Shown piece by piece: positions 17,364 to 25,972 of a stretch of DNA of 64,000 bases. Made by a program: the position numbers and the translations under genes. The stretch is from contig NZ_BNAU01000002.1 in NCBI RefSeq assembly GCF_014653945.1, positions 615,914 to 679,913 of the forward strand. Reading direction: 5' to 3'. Source of the stretch: Amycolatopsis deserti (GTDB lineage: Bacteria > Actinomycetota > Actinomycetes > Mycobacteriales > Pseudonocardiaceae). Under the pieces are notes generated by a model, which was given only the letters and a program-made list of their open reading frames with translations, was not told the origin of the DNA and ran no database searches. Numbering within the stretch: the stretch's first letter is position 1; the number at the start of each line of letters is the position of its first letter.

Positions 17364-18638
17364 TCACCGGTTGATGCTGTTCCAGCCGTCCGTCAGTTCC
17401 TTGGACAGGCCGGCTGCGTCGATCTGCTTGGCCAGGAACTTCTGGTAGGCCGGGGTCGCGACGGTGTCCTTCCACTGCGCGTACTTGTCGACGAACAGGT
17501 ACGGCGCGGAGGTGAGGTACTGGCCGGAGGACAGGATTTCCTTCCAGCCGTTCTGCGCTCCGAGCTTCGTGGTCAGCGCCTGGCGGGCCGAGGTGGTCGC
17601 CGGGATCAGCGCGTCGGCCTCGTTGAGCGCGGCCAGGTTCTCGGTGCCGGTGAAGAACTCGATGAACTCGGCGGCCTCCTTGACGTGCGCGGAGTCCTTG
17701 TTCACCGACAGCGTCTGCGGGTTGGCGGCCTGCGCCGGACCGGCGGGGCCGGCCAGCGGCGGCAGCACGACCCAGTCGAACCCGGCCGGGGCGTCCTTGG
17801 CGATGTTCGCGGCCTGGAACGAACCCTGGATGGTCATCGCGGTCTGCCCGGCGTAGAACGGCGCCAGTGCCTTCGACCCGGACTGGGTCAGCGTGACCGG
17901 CAGGATCGAGTTGTCCTGGTGCGCCATGGCGTCCACCAGCTGCGGCAGCGCCATCTCACCCTGGCCGACGCTGATCTTCGCGTCGGTGCCGGTGCCGTCG
18001 AAGTACTTGCCGCCGAAGCCGGGCGCGAGCGCCACCATCGCGGCGGTCGGGCTGGACAGGCCCCAGCCGAGGCCGAAGGCGCCGTCGCGGGTGGTCGCCT
18101 TGGCGATCTCGCGCAGCTGGTCCCAGCTCATCGTGTCCCCGGACGGGATGGTGACCCCGGCCTTCTGCAGCAGGGCGCGGTTGGCGAAGACCACATAGGA
18201 CTGCAGCTCGGTCGGGTAGGCGATCACCTGGTTGTCCACGGTGACCGAGTCGAGCACGCCCTTGGGGATGTCGGTCTTCTTCTGCTCCGACAGGTACGGC
18301 GTGAGGTCGGCGAGGTAGCCGTCCTTGGCGAACGGCACGACACCGGCCGCCTCGTAGTGGATGATGTCCGGCGCGCTGCCCGCGTTGAACTGGGTGATCA
18401 GCTTGTCGTAGACACCGTCCCAGCCGGCCTGCACGACCTCGACCTTGACGTCGGGGTGCGCCTTGTTCCAGTCGTCGACGATCTTGTTCGTCGCCGCGAT
18501 GGCCGCGGGCTGGTCGGACAGGGACTGGAACTTCAGCGTCACCGGGCCGCCGGCGCTGTCACCGCCACTGGAGCACGCGGTGAACAGCAGGCTCGCGGCC
18601 GCCGCGAGCGCGGCCACCACCACACGTCGAGACTTCAT
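17364..18638 (-). CDS. Carbohydrate ABC transporter substrate-binding lipoprotein
   Basis: This 424-residue protein is the extracellular receptor of the ABC importer encoded with it. It has a lipoprotein signal peptide (LLFTACSSGG, Cys22) and family-1 sugar-binding protein features: the hinge region NKIVDDWNKAHPDVKVEVVQAGWDGVYDKLITQFNAG and SAPDIIHYEAAGVVPFAKDGYLADLTPYL. The ATG at 18638 has GAAAGG upstream; a longer frame to 18668 lacks a sensible signal peptide. It lies 26 bases after the permease stop. The ligand is unknown but should be the compound processed by the following hydrolases. Confidence 0.9.
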   Translation of the reverse strand: MKSRRVVVAALAAAASLLFTACSSGGDSAGGPVTLKFQSLSDQPAAIAATNKIVDDWNKAHPDVKVEVVQAGWDGVYDKLITQFNAGSAPDIIHYEAAGVVPFAKDGYLADLTPYLSEQKKTDIPKGVLDSVTVDNQVIAYPTELQSYVVFANRALLQKAGVTIPSGDTMSWDQLREIAKATTRDGAFGLGWGLSSPTAAMVALAPGFGGKYFDGTGTDAKISVGQGEMALPQLVDAMAHQDNSILPVTLTQSGSKALAPFYAGQTAMTIQGSFQAANIAKDAPAGFDWVVLPPLAGPAGPAQAANPQTLSVNKDSAHVKEAAEFIEFFTGTENLAALNEADALIPATTSARQALTTKLGAQNGWKEILSSGQYLTSAPYLFVDKYAQWKDTVATPAYQKFLAKQIDAAGLSKELTDGWNSINR

Positions 18639-18664
18639 TGACCGACCTTTCGTTTTTCCGTGGT

Positions 18665-19501
18665 TCATCCCTTCACCGCCCCCGCCATCAGCCCACTGGT
18701 GAGCCTCCGGCGCAGGATGGTGAAGAAGACGATGCTGGGGATCGCGGCGAGCACGGCGCCCGCGGCGAGCGGTCCGAGGGACACCTTGCCCTCACCGCCG
18801 ATGAACATGTTCAGCGTGATCGGCAGGGTGTAGTTCTCCGGCGACTGCAACAGCACCAGCGCGAAGAAGAACTCGTTCCAGGAGGAGACGAAGCTGAACA
18901 TCGCGGTGGCGACGATGCCGGGCATCAGGAGCGGGAACACGATGCGGCGCAGCACGGTCCACCGGCCGGCGCCGTCCATCGCGCCGGCCTCCTCCAGGTC
19001 GACCGGGATGGCGGCGACGTAGCCCTGCAGCATCCACAGCGCGAACGGCAGCGTGTAGGTGGTGTGCACGAGCGTCAGCCCGGCCAGGCTGTCGGCCAGC
19101 CCGATGGTGCGCAGGATCAGGAACAGCGGCAGGATCACCAGCACCACCGGGAACACCTGGGACACCAGGATCCAGCCCACGCCGGCGGCGCGGATCTTGC
19201 CCTTGAGCCGGGCGAGCACGTAGGACGCCGGCAGCGCGATGAGGATCACCAGGGCGGTGGACACCAGCGCCACGACCAGGCTGTTACCCGCCGAGTGCAC
19301 CAGGCCCTGGCGGTCCAGGGCGTCGGAGTAGTTGTCCCAGTGCCACTGCTGGGGCAGGAGGCTCACGGTGAGCGAGTTGAGCTCGCCGGAGGACTTCACC
19401 GACGCCGAGATCAGCCACAACAGCGGGAAGCCGAGGAACAGGATGTAGGCCGCCAGCGCCAGGTACTGGGCGGGACGCAACAGGACGCGCATCCGGGTCA
19501 C
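18665..19501 (-). CDS. Carbohydrate ABC transporter permease (MalG type)
   Basis: This is the second membrane permease of the importer, 278 residues with about six transmembrane helices. The cytoplasmic EAA loop that contacts the ATPase is clear (DLEEAGAMDGAGRWTVLRRIVFPLLMPG), and the C-terminal LRRRLTSGLMAGAVKG is characteristic of MalG-type subunits. The GTG at 19501 shares GTGA with the stop of the preceding permease; ATG at 19492 is an alternative. No ATP-binding subunit is encoded in the operon, so a shared multi-sugar ATPase elsewhere (MsiK type in actinomycetes) is probably used. Confidence 0.92.
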   Translation of the reverse strand: MTRMRVLLRPAQYLALAAYILFLGFPLLWLISASVKSSGELNSLTVSLLPQQWHWDNYSDALDRQGLVHSAGNSLVVALVSTALVILIALPASYVLARLKGKIRAAGVGWILVSQVFPVVLVILPLFLILRTIGLADSLAGLTLVHTTYTLPFALWMLQGYVAAIPVDLEEAGAMDGAGRWTVLRRIVFPLLMPGIVATAMFSFVSSWNEFFFALVLLQSPENYTLPITLNMFIGGEGKVSLGPLAAGAVLAAIPSIVFFTILRRRLTSGLMAGAVKG

Positions 19502-20454
19502 CGCCCCTGTCCGGCGCGGTCGTCGCGGAACTGCGACCGCAGGTAGACCGCCAGCAGCAGCACGACGATGATCACGAGCACGAGCCCCATCGCCGCCGCG
19601 TAGCCGATGTTGCGGTTCTTGAACGCCTCGAGGTAGATGAAGAGCACCGGCACCATCGTCTTTCCGCCCGGTCCGCCCTCGGTGAGGACGTAGACCAGCG
19701 AGAACGAGTTGAAGTTCCAGATGAAGTTCAGCGACGTGATCGAGGTGACGATCGGCCGCAGGCTGGGCCAGGTGACCGCGGTGAACCGCCGCCACGCGCC
19801 CGCGCCGTCCACCGCCGCGGCCTCGTGCAGGTCCTGCGGGATCTGCTGCAGGCCGGCCAGCAGGGTGACGGTGGTCTGCGGCATGCCGACCCACACGCCG
19901 ACGACGATCACCGCGGGCAGGGCGGTGGAGAAGTCGCCGAGCCAGTTGGTGTCGGCGGGCAGGCCGACGCTGCCGAGGAAGGCGTTGAGCGGGCCGCCGT
20001 TGGCCGAGTAGATCATCTGCCACATGATCGCCACGACGACCGGCGGCATGGCCCACGGGATGAGCGCCAGCACGCGGGTCAGGCCCTGCAGTTTGAGTCC
20101 GGAGTTGAGCAGCAGCGCCAGGCCCATCGACGCGGCCAGCTGCAGCAGGGTGACCCCGACTGTCCAAATGAGACCGATGCGCAGGCTGTCCCAGAAGAAC
20201 GCGTTGCCGGCGAGCTTGGTGAAGTTGTCGATGCCGGTGAAGTCGTAGTCCGGGTCGCGCACCAGGCGGGCGTCGGTGAACGCCAGTGCCAGGCCCATCA
20301 CCAGGGGCGCGACGCTGAGCACGAGGATCGGGATCAGCGACGGCATCACCAGCGCGATCGCCTCGCGGCGGCGGGAGCGGGCCATCGTGCCCCCGCCGCG
20401 CTTGCGGGGCGCCGGGGCGGGTGCGGGGGCGCGGGTGTCCGCGGCCAGGGTCAT
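19498..20454 (-). CDS. Carbohydrate ABC transporter permease (MalF type)
   Basis: This first permease is a 318-residue membrane protein. After a Pro/Ala-rich cytoplasmic tail and a basic RKRGG stretch come about six helices, with the EAA loop (DLHEAAAVDGAGAWRRFTAVTWPSLRP) near residues 215-240. Family features also include FTGIDNFTKL before the transmembrane domain core. ATG at 20454 overlaps the LacI gene stop by ATGA, tying the importer to the regulator in one transcript. Confidence 0.92.
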   Translation of the reverse strand: MTLAADTRAPAPAPAPRKRGGGTMARSRRREAIALVMPSLIPILVLSVAPLVMGLALAFTDARLVRDPDYDFTGIDNFTKLAGNAFFWDSLRIGLIWTVGVTLLQLAASMGLALLLNSGLKLQGLTRVLALIPWAMPPVVVAIMWQMIYSANGGPLNAFLGSVGLPADTNWLGDFSTALPAVIVVGVWVGMPQTTVTLLAGLQQIPQDLHEAAAVDGAGAWRRFTAVTWPSLRPIVTSITSLNFIWNFNSFSLVYVLTEGGPGGKTMVPVLFIYLEAFKNRNIGYAAAMGLVLVIIVVLLLAVYLRSQFRDDRAGQGR

Positions 20455-21476
20455 CGCCGGCCTCCCTCGGTGAGCCCGCCGGCGGCGGGGACGGTGGAAC
20501 CGCGCACGATCAGCTCCGGGCCGACGGTGACCTGCTGCGCGTCCTGGTCGGCGTCGTCGGCGAGGCGGAGCATGAGCTGCGCGGCGGCGCGCCCGCGCTC
20601 GGTGCTCCCGAGCGAGACGCTGGTCAGGGTCGGGTGGAAGACGCGGCCGATCTCGGTGTCGTCCATGCCGGTCACCGCGATGTCTCCGGGGACGGACAGG
20701 CCCAGTTCGCGGATGGCGTGGATGGCGCCGATGGCGAGCAGGTCGTTGGCGGCGACGATGGCGTCGAGGCGCTCCGGGGCGGCGGCCAGCAGGCGGCGGG
20801 CGGCGGTGAGGCCGGCGGCGACGGTGAAGTCCTTGGCGATCTCGATGGTGTGGTGCGCGCCGGCCGCGGCCTCGAACCCGCGCTGGCGGGCCTGGCCGGG
20901 GGTGGTGTCGAGGGGGCCGTTGAGGAAGCCGATCCGGCGGCGGCCCAGGTCCTGCAGGTGGCGGACCGCCTGACCGATGCCGCCCGCGGAGTCGGTGGAG
21001 ACCGAGCTGATGCCGTGGGCGTCCAGGGCACGGCCGATGACCACGACCGGGACGGCGGCCTGCTGGATCGCCTCGATCAGGCGGTCGTCGGTGCGCAGCG
21101 GGCTGATGACCATGCCGTCGACGAAGCCGCTGTTCAGGCTGCGGACCAGGTCGGTCGTCGAGGTGGAGGTGTCGCCGGTGGTCATGACCACGACGCGGTA
21201 CCCGTGCGGGGCGAGGACCTCGTGGATGGCCCGCATCATCTCGACGTAGACCGGGTTGCCGATGTCGGCGACCGCGAAGGCGATCTGGAAGGTCTTCTTC
21301 ATGCGCAGCGACCGGCCGATGGCGTCCGGGCTGTAGCCCAGCTCCTCCGCGGCGGCCCGGACGCGCTCGATCATGGCCGGGCTCGCGCCGGTGCCGTGCA
21401 AGGCGCGCGAGGTCGAGGCCAGGGACACCCCGGCTCGTTCGGCCACCTGCAGCAGCGTGGCCCGTGTAGACGTCAT
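20451..21476 (-). CDS. LacI family transcriptional regulator of the ribosyl-compound operon
   Basis: This 341-residue repressor has the N-terminal LacI helix-turn-helix (LLQVAERAGVSLASTSRALHGTG) and hinge helix (AAAEELGYSPDAIGRSLR), followed by a periplasmic-binding-protein-like effector domain (IAFAVADIGNPVYVEMM to GMDDTEIGRVFHPTLTSV). It is the first gene of the minus-strand operon reaching down to 9814. Two LacI-type palindromes sit immediately upstream (21503-21516 and 21534-21549), so negative autoregulation with induction by the imported compound or a breakdown product is likely. Confidence 0.93.
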   Translation of the reverse strand: MTSTRATLLQVAERAGVSLASTSRALHGTGASPAMIERVRAAAEELGYSPDAIGRSLRMKKTFQIAFAVADIGNPVYVEMMRAIHEVLAPHGYRVVVMTTGDTSTSTTDLVRSLNSGFVDGMVISPLRTDDRLIEAIQQAAVPVVVIGRALDAHGISSVSTDSAGGIGQAVRHLQDLGRRRIGFLNGPLDTTPGQARQRGFEAAAGAHHTIEIAKDFTVAAGLTAARRLLAAAPERLDAIVAANDLLAIGAIHAIRELGLSVPGDIAVTGMDDTEIGRVFHPTLTSVSLGSTERGRAAAQLMLRLADDADQDAQQVTVGPELIVRGSTVPAAGGLTEGGRR

Positions 21477-21502
21477 TGTCGCTCCGTCGTCGTCCGTGGC
21501 CT

Positions 21503-21549
21503 TGGAAACGTTTCCAGCTCGTTACGCTCCGTGTTGGAAACGATTCCAA
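21503..21549. promoter_or_regulatory. Tandem LacI-type operators
   Basis: TGGAAACGTTTCCA (21503-21516) is a perfect 14-bp palindrome. TTGGAAACGATTCCAA (21534-21549) is the same motif with one asymmetric centre base. Their centres are 32 bp apart, about three helical turns, and they lie 27-73 bases upstream of the LacI gene. This arrangement fits cooperative repression of the operon. Confidence 0.85.
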
Positions 21550-22038
21550 GGGGCTGCGGGGAATAGTGACATCCACTTCCGGAGGTGTCAACACCGGGGT
21601 GGTGAAGCGCGCTCCGGTCCTGGTCAGGCTGGGTGCAGGCGGGCGTGCGCCGCGCGTCCCGCGTTCACGCGCGCCAGTCCCACGTTCGGTCGCGCGAGTT
21701 CAGGCACGCGAGTTCCCCGTTCACGGCCGCGAGTCCCACACTCAGGCGCGCACGTACCCCGCTGACGCGGCGGGAGTCGCGCTCTCACGGGCGCGGGCAC
21801 TCACGGCTGCGAGTTCCACGCTCCCGGGCGCGAGTCCCACGCGCCTTCGCGCGAGTTCCACGCTCCCACGCGCCTTCGCGCGAGTTCCGCGCTCCCGGGC
21901 GCGATCCAGCCGCAGCCGCGCGAGTTCGGCACCGGCGGGTGCATCCCGCTCCCCCGCGGGGTCCGTGCCGTGGCGGGCATCTCCCGTCGCGAAGCCCGCT
22001 TTCCGCCGGTAGTCCCGGCGAGCGCCGCGGCGTCAGGG
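21550..22038. repeat. Intergenic region with 22-28 bp GAGTTCCACGCTC repeats
   Basis: No gene is credible here. From about 21665 to 21900 the DNA consists of degenerate direct repeats with core GCGAGTTCCACGCTCC; copies begin near 21671, 21693, 21707, 21728, 21808, 21829, 21851 and 21879. Two consecutive copies (about 21839-21896) are nearly identical with a period of 28 bp. The core is itself partly palindromic (GAGT...ACTC). The function is unknown. Confidence 0.7.
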
Positions 22039-22854
22039 TCAGCGGAAGGCGTCCGCGTTCTTGCGCGCCCACTGCTCGAACGTGCGCGGCGGCCGGCCGG
22101 TCACCTCTTCGACGTCCGCGTGCACCGTGGCCTCGTCGAGCGTGCCCTCGGCGTAGAACTGCGTGAACGCCTGCACGTACTCCGCCGGCATCGCGGCAGC
22201 CATCTCGGCTCGGGTTTCCTCGTTCGACAGGCCCACGGCGCGCAGGTCCCGCCCCAGCACGCGCGCCAGCACGGCGATCTGCTGCGCCGGCAGCAGCGCC
22301 TCGGGGCCGGTGAGCTCGTACGTCCGGCCCTCGTGCCCACCGCGCAACGCCCGGACGGCCACGGCGGCGATGTCGCCCGGGTCGATGCACGCCGCGGGCA
22401 CGTCCGGGTACTGCACACGCACCTCGTCCCCCGCCCGCAGCTGCGGCAGCCAGCGCAGCGCGTTGGACATGAACGCCCGCGGCCGCAGGAACGTCCACGC
22501 CAGACCGGACTCCCGCACGGCCCGCTCGGACAACGTCATGTACCGCGAGACCGCGTTGTCCAGGTCCGCCAGCGCCGCCGACCCGCCGGACAGCAGCACC
22601 ACCCGCTCGACACCGGCCGACCGCGCCCGCGCCAGCAGGCCCGGCATGTCGGCGTACCCGGACAGCAGGAACACGCCGGTCACACCGTCGAACGGGACGC
22701 TCGCCGGGTCGTTGAGATCACCGACGACCGGCTCCGCGCCGGGCACCTCGGCATCGGGCTTGCGCACCAGCGCCCGCACCGGCTCACCGGCCTCGGCGAG
22801 CGCGCGCACCACCGCTCCGCCTGCCGTGCCGGTCGCACCAGTTACGAGAAACAT
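22039..22854 (-). CDS. NmrA-like NAD(P)-binding protein
   Basis: This 271-residue Rossmann-fold protein belongs to the NmrA/atypical SDR group. The dinucleotide-binding motif is at the very start (MFLVTGATGTAGGAVVRALAEAG), and VGDLNDPASV and VLLSGGSAALADL follow in the expected order. ATG at 22854 is chosen because it places the glycine motif at the usual distance; the longer frame to 22893 adds an unlikely tail and would overlap the divergent promoter. Members act as NAD(P)H sensors or reductases. The gene is divergent from an LLM oxidoreductase, with only 41 bases between the starts. Confidence 0.87.
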   Translation of the reverse strand: MFLVTGATGTAGGAVVRALAEAGEPVRALVRKPDAEVPGAEPVVGDLNDPASVPFDGVTGVFLLSGYADMPGLLARARSAGVERVVLLSGGSAALADLDNAVSRYMTLSERAVRESGLAWTFLRPRAFMSNALRWLPQLRAGDEVRVQYPDVPAACIDPGDIAAVAVRALRGGHEGRTYELTGPEALLPAQQIAVLARVLGRDLRAVGLSNEETRAEMAAAMPAEYVQAFTQFYAEGTLDEATVHADVEEVTGRPPRTFEQWARKNADAFR

Positions 22855-22895
22855 CGCGGCCCCCAGTCGCCAATCGAATCCTGGACAATACACGT

Positions 22896-23903
22896 GTGAA
22901 GAAGATCGGGTTCCTCTCGTTCGGCCACCACCAGCCCGGCACGCCGACGCCGACGGCCGGTGACGCGTTGCGGCAGATGGTCGAACTCGCCGTCGCGGCC
23001 GAGGAGCTGGGCGTCGACGGCGCGTTCCTGCGCGTGCACCACTTCGCGCCGCAGTTCTCGACGCCGTTCCCGCTGCTGGCCGCGATGGCCGCGCGGACCG
23101 AGCGGATCGAGCTGGGCACCGGCGTGATCGACATGCGCTACGAGAACCCGCTGTACCTGGCCGAGCAGGCCGCGGCGACCGACCTGCTCAGCCGCGAGCG
23201 CCTGCAGCTGGGCATCAGCCGCGGCTCCCCCGAGCCCGCGCTGCACGGGGCGTCCGCATTCGGCTACGTCCCCGCCGACGGCGAAACCGACGCGGACATG
23301 GCGCGCCGGCACACCGCGACCTTCCGCACCGCGATCGGGGGCGCCGGTGTGGTGCGGGCCGATCCGCGGATGACCGGCCGCCCCGGCATGCTCGCGATCC
23401 AGCCGCAGTCGCCCACCCTGTACGAGCGGATCTGGTGGGGCAGCGGCACCCGCGCCACCGCGAAGTGGGCCGCCGAGCAGGGGATGAACCTGATGAGTTC
23501 GACGCTGCTCACCGAGGACACCGGGGTGCCGTTCGACGAGCTGCAGGCCGAGCAGATCGCGATCTTCCGCGAGGAGTGGGCGCGGCAGGGCCATATCCGC
23601 GAGCCGCGCGTGTCGGTGAGCCGCAGCGTCATCCCGATCACCACCGACACCGATCGGGTCTACTTCGGACGCGAGCGCGACAGCCAGGACCAGGTCGGCT
23701 GGCTGGACGGCGGGGTGGCGCGATTCGGGAAGTCCTACGTGGGCGAGCCGGACGTGATCGCCAAGCAGCTCGCCGAGGACGCGGCCGTGCGGGCGGCGGA
23801 CACGGTGCTCGTGACGGTCCCGAACCAGCTCGGCGTGGACTACAACGCGCACCTGCTGGAGTCGATCGTCCGCGACGTCGCACCCGACGCCGGCTGGCGC
23901 TGA
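22896..23903 (+). CDS. LLM class flavin-dependent oxidoreductase
   Basis: This 335-residue TIM-barrel enzyme belongs to the luciferase-like monooxygenase superfamily, using reduced FMN or F420. Family features include the KKIGFLSFGHH start, FLRVHHFAPQFSTPFPLLAAMAART around residues 45-70, the ENPLYLAEQAAATDLLSRERLQLGISRGSPE stretch, and IWWGSGTRATAKWAAEQGMNLM. The GTG at 22896 begins directly in the first strand. The substrate is not evident, and it shares a short divergent promoter with the NmrA-type gene. Confidence 0.88.
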   Translation: MKKIGFLSFGHHQPGTPTPTAGDALRQMVELAVAAEELGVDGAFLRVHHFAPQFSTPFPLLAAMAARTERIELGTGVIDMRYENPLYLAEQAAATDLLSRERLQLGISRGSPEPALHGASAFGYVPADGETDADMARRHTATFRTAIGGAGVVRADPRMTGRPGMLAIQPQSPTLYERIWWGSGTRATAKWAAEQGMNLMSSTLLTEDTGVPFDELQAEQIAIFREEWARQGHIREPRVSVSRSVIPITTDTDRVYFGRERDSQDQVGWLDGGVARFGKSYVGEPDVIAKQLAEDAAVRAADTVLVTVPNQLGVDYNAHLLESIVRDVAPDAGWR

Positions 23904-23956
23904 AACGTTCGCCGCTCGTTCACCGCGTCCTCATGTGCCCGGTCGAAGATCGCCGG

Positions 23957-24775
23957 GTGCGCAGAATTGTGACGATCGTGCTGACGCTGACGGCGATCCT
24001 GGGGACGGCGGTGCTGCCCGCGAACGCGAGCGAGCCGCGGCAGCGGGTGCTGTCCGTGCTGAGTTTCAACATCCACCACGCGCAGGGCACCGACGACGTG
24101 CTCGACCTCGCGCGGGTGGCCGGGGTGATCCGGGACAGCGGCGCCGACGTGGTGGGGCTGCAGGAGGTGGACCGGCACTACTCGGCGCGCAGCGGGTGGG
24201 CCGACCAGGCGGCCGAGCTGGCCGGGATGCTCGGCTACCACGTGGTGTTCGGCGCGAACATCGACCGCGACCCGCCCGCCGCGGGCCGCCCGCGGATCCA
24301 GTACGGCACCGCGATCCTGTCCCGCTACCCGATCACCGCGTGGGACAACACGTACCTGTACCGCTCGCCGGGACAGGAGCAGCGCGGGCTGCTGCACGCG
24401 GTGGTGGACGTGCGCGGGGTGGCGGTGCACGTGTTCGACACGCACCTGGCGGCCAGCTCACAGGCCGACCGCGCGGAGCAGACGCGGCAGATCACGGAGC
24501 TGATCGGCGACACCTCCCCGGCGGTGCTCGTGGGCGACCTGAACGCGCTCCCGGAGGCCCCGGAGATCGCGACGCTGAACGCGGCCTTCACCGACGCCTG
24601 GCCGGTGTCCGGCAAGGGCGACGGGGCGACCTACCCGGCGGAGGCGCCGGACCGGCGGATCGACTACGTGTACGCGTCGCGCTCGGTGAGCCCGCTGGTG
24701 ACACGCGTGCTCGACGGGACTCCGGCGGCTTCAGACCACCTGCCGCTGATGAGCCGCCTGCTGGTGCGTCACTAG
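23957..24775 (+). CDS. Secreted endonuclease/exonuclease/phosphatase family protein
   Basis: The 272-residue product starts with a Sec signal peptide (VRRIVTIVLTLTAILGTAVLPANAS). The mature part is an EEP-fold hydrolase: VLSFNIHHAQGTDD with the catalytic Asn, VVGLQEVDRHY with the metal-binding Glu, DTHLAASSQADRAEQ, LVGDLNALPE and the final SDHLPL His. Such proteins cleave phosphodiesters in nucleic acids or lipids. GTG at 23957 is chosen for the signal peptide and a GAAG upstream; ATG 23933 is in frame but has no ribosome-binding site. Confidence 0.88.
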   Translation: MRRIVTIVLTLTAILGTAVLPANASEPRQRVLSVLSFNIHHAQGTDDVLDLARVAGVIRDSGADVVGLQEVDRHYSARSGWADQAAELAGMLGYHVVFGANIDRDPPAAGRPRIQYGTAILSRYPITAWDNTYLYRSPGQEQRGLLHAVVDVRGVAVHVFDTHLAASSQADRAEQTRQITELIGDTSPAVLVGDLNALPEAPEIATLNAAFTDAWPVSGKGDGATYPAEAPDRRIDYVYASRSVSPLVTRVLDGTPAASDHLPLMSRLLVRH

Positions 24776-25051
24776 CCGCGGGTGAGAGGGCCGGATCGCG
24801 GCTCGGCCGGCGGCGCACGGCCCCGGCGCGGGAGGGCCGTGGGCCATAGGGCCGCAGGGCCCGCGCGCCGCAGGGCCCGCGCGCCGCAGGGCTCGCGGGC
24901 AAGTGGCCCGCCCACGGCGCGGCGCGTGGCGTGCCCGCGGCGGAGTGGCTCACCGGCTCCGCCAGGCGGGGCTGCGCCGGCGGGCGGGAGATAACCCCTT
25001 GTGCGAACGCGCCCCAGCCCATCACCAGCCGCACGGCAGCACCGCGCACCG
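24776..25051. repeat. Intergenic region with 16-bp tandem repeats
   Basis: No gene seen. Three tandem copies of a 16-bp unit (GCCGCAGGGCCCGCGC, 24851-24898, last copy diverged) lie in very GC-rich DNA rich in small inverted repeats. It separates two convergent genes, so it may contain termination signals, but no standard terminator is evident. Confidence 0.55.
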
Positions 25052-25786
25052 TCAGCGCAGTACCTCGCCCAAGCGGCCGTCGTGGTGGGCTGCCACGAGC
25101 GCGGCCGCCACGTCGCGCAACTTGACGTTCCGCTGCTGCGACATCCGCTTCAACGCGGCCAGCGCCTCCTCCGCGGACTGGTCGTCGTGGAGCATCAGGA
25201 GGCCCTGGGCCTGTGCGATGACCGTCCGGGTGCGCAGGGCGGTCTGCACGTGCCCCAGCAGGCGGATGTTGTCGTGGTAGAGCGCGCTGTTGTCGAACGC
25301 CACCCCGGCGTGCAGGGTGAACAGCAGCGCGAGGTCGTGCGAGTCGTCGCCGAAACGACCGGGCTCCGTGGACAGCACGCTGAACGCGGCACCCGACTCC
25401 GCGCCGGGCAGCGGCAGCGTCAGCGCGCTGCCGAACCCGTGCCGCCGCAGGTGCGCGCTGTAGGCGGGCCAGCGCCGGTCCGTCGCGGTGTCGTCCAGGC
25501 GCCGCGGCTCGCGGTAGGCCAGCGCCTCGGTGACCGGATCCGGGCCGGACCCGTCGGTCGGCGGCTCCGGCAACGGCTTCCCGGCGGCGGCCAGCACCTC
25601 GGCGGTTCCCACGTCCGTGCGCACCGTGATAGCCGCGCGGTCACAACCCGGCAGCAGCGCGACGGCCCGGGCGACGTAGCGGGACAGGGTCGCGCTCACG
25701 TCGTCGTCCTCGACGAGCCTGCCGATCTCGGCCAGCTCCTGCGCGATCGTGAGCACCTCGGGAGCCGACAGGACCAGTTCGCTCAT
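25052..25786 (-). CDS. GAF and ANTAR domain-containing protein
   Basis: This 244-residue cytoplasmic sensor has an N-terminal GAF domain (about residues 20-165) and a C-terminal ANTAR RNA-binding domain (about 175-235: LQTALRTRTVIAQAQGLLMLHDDQSAEEALAALKRMSQQRNVKLRDVA pattern). ANTAR proteins bind paired hairpins in nascent RNA and prevent termination. ATG at 25786 is preferred over an Arg-rich upstream extension. A second protein of the same architecture is encoded at 26322-27077, with a STAS-domain gene between the two, on the other strand. Confidence 0.9.
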   Translation of the reverse strand: MSELVLSAPEVLTIAQELAEIGRLVEDDDVSATLSRYVARAVALLPGCDRAAITVRTDVGTAEVLAAAGKPLPEPPTDGSGPDPVTEALAYREPRRLDDTATDRRWPAYSAHLRRHGFGSALTLPLPGAESGAAFSVLSTEPGRFGDDSHDLALLFTLHAGVAFDNSALYHDNIRLLGHVQTALRTRTVIAQAQGLLMLHDDQSAEEALAALKRMSQQRNVKLRDVAAALVAAHHDGRLGEVLR

Positions 25787-25972
25787 GACACCTCGTCTCC
25801 TCCCCGCGACCCGCCGCACCTCGCCCGGGCGAGCCTAGCCTGGCGATGGGGTAAGGTCGGCCACGTCACGGTTATACAAGCAGCTGTGGCTCGCCAATGT
25901 CCCGCCCGCGGTGCGCGATCAACGCGTCCCGCCCTGTTCTTCGCGAGCCGACGAGCTTGCCCAGGAGGTCCC

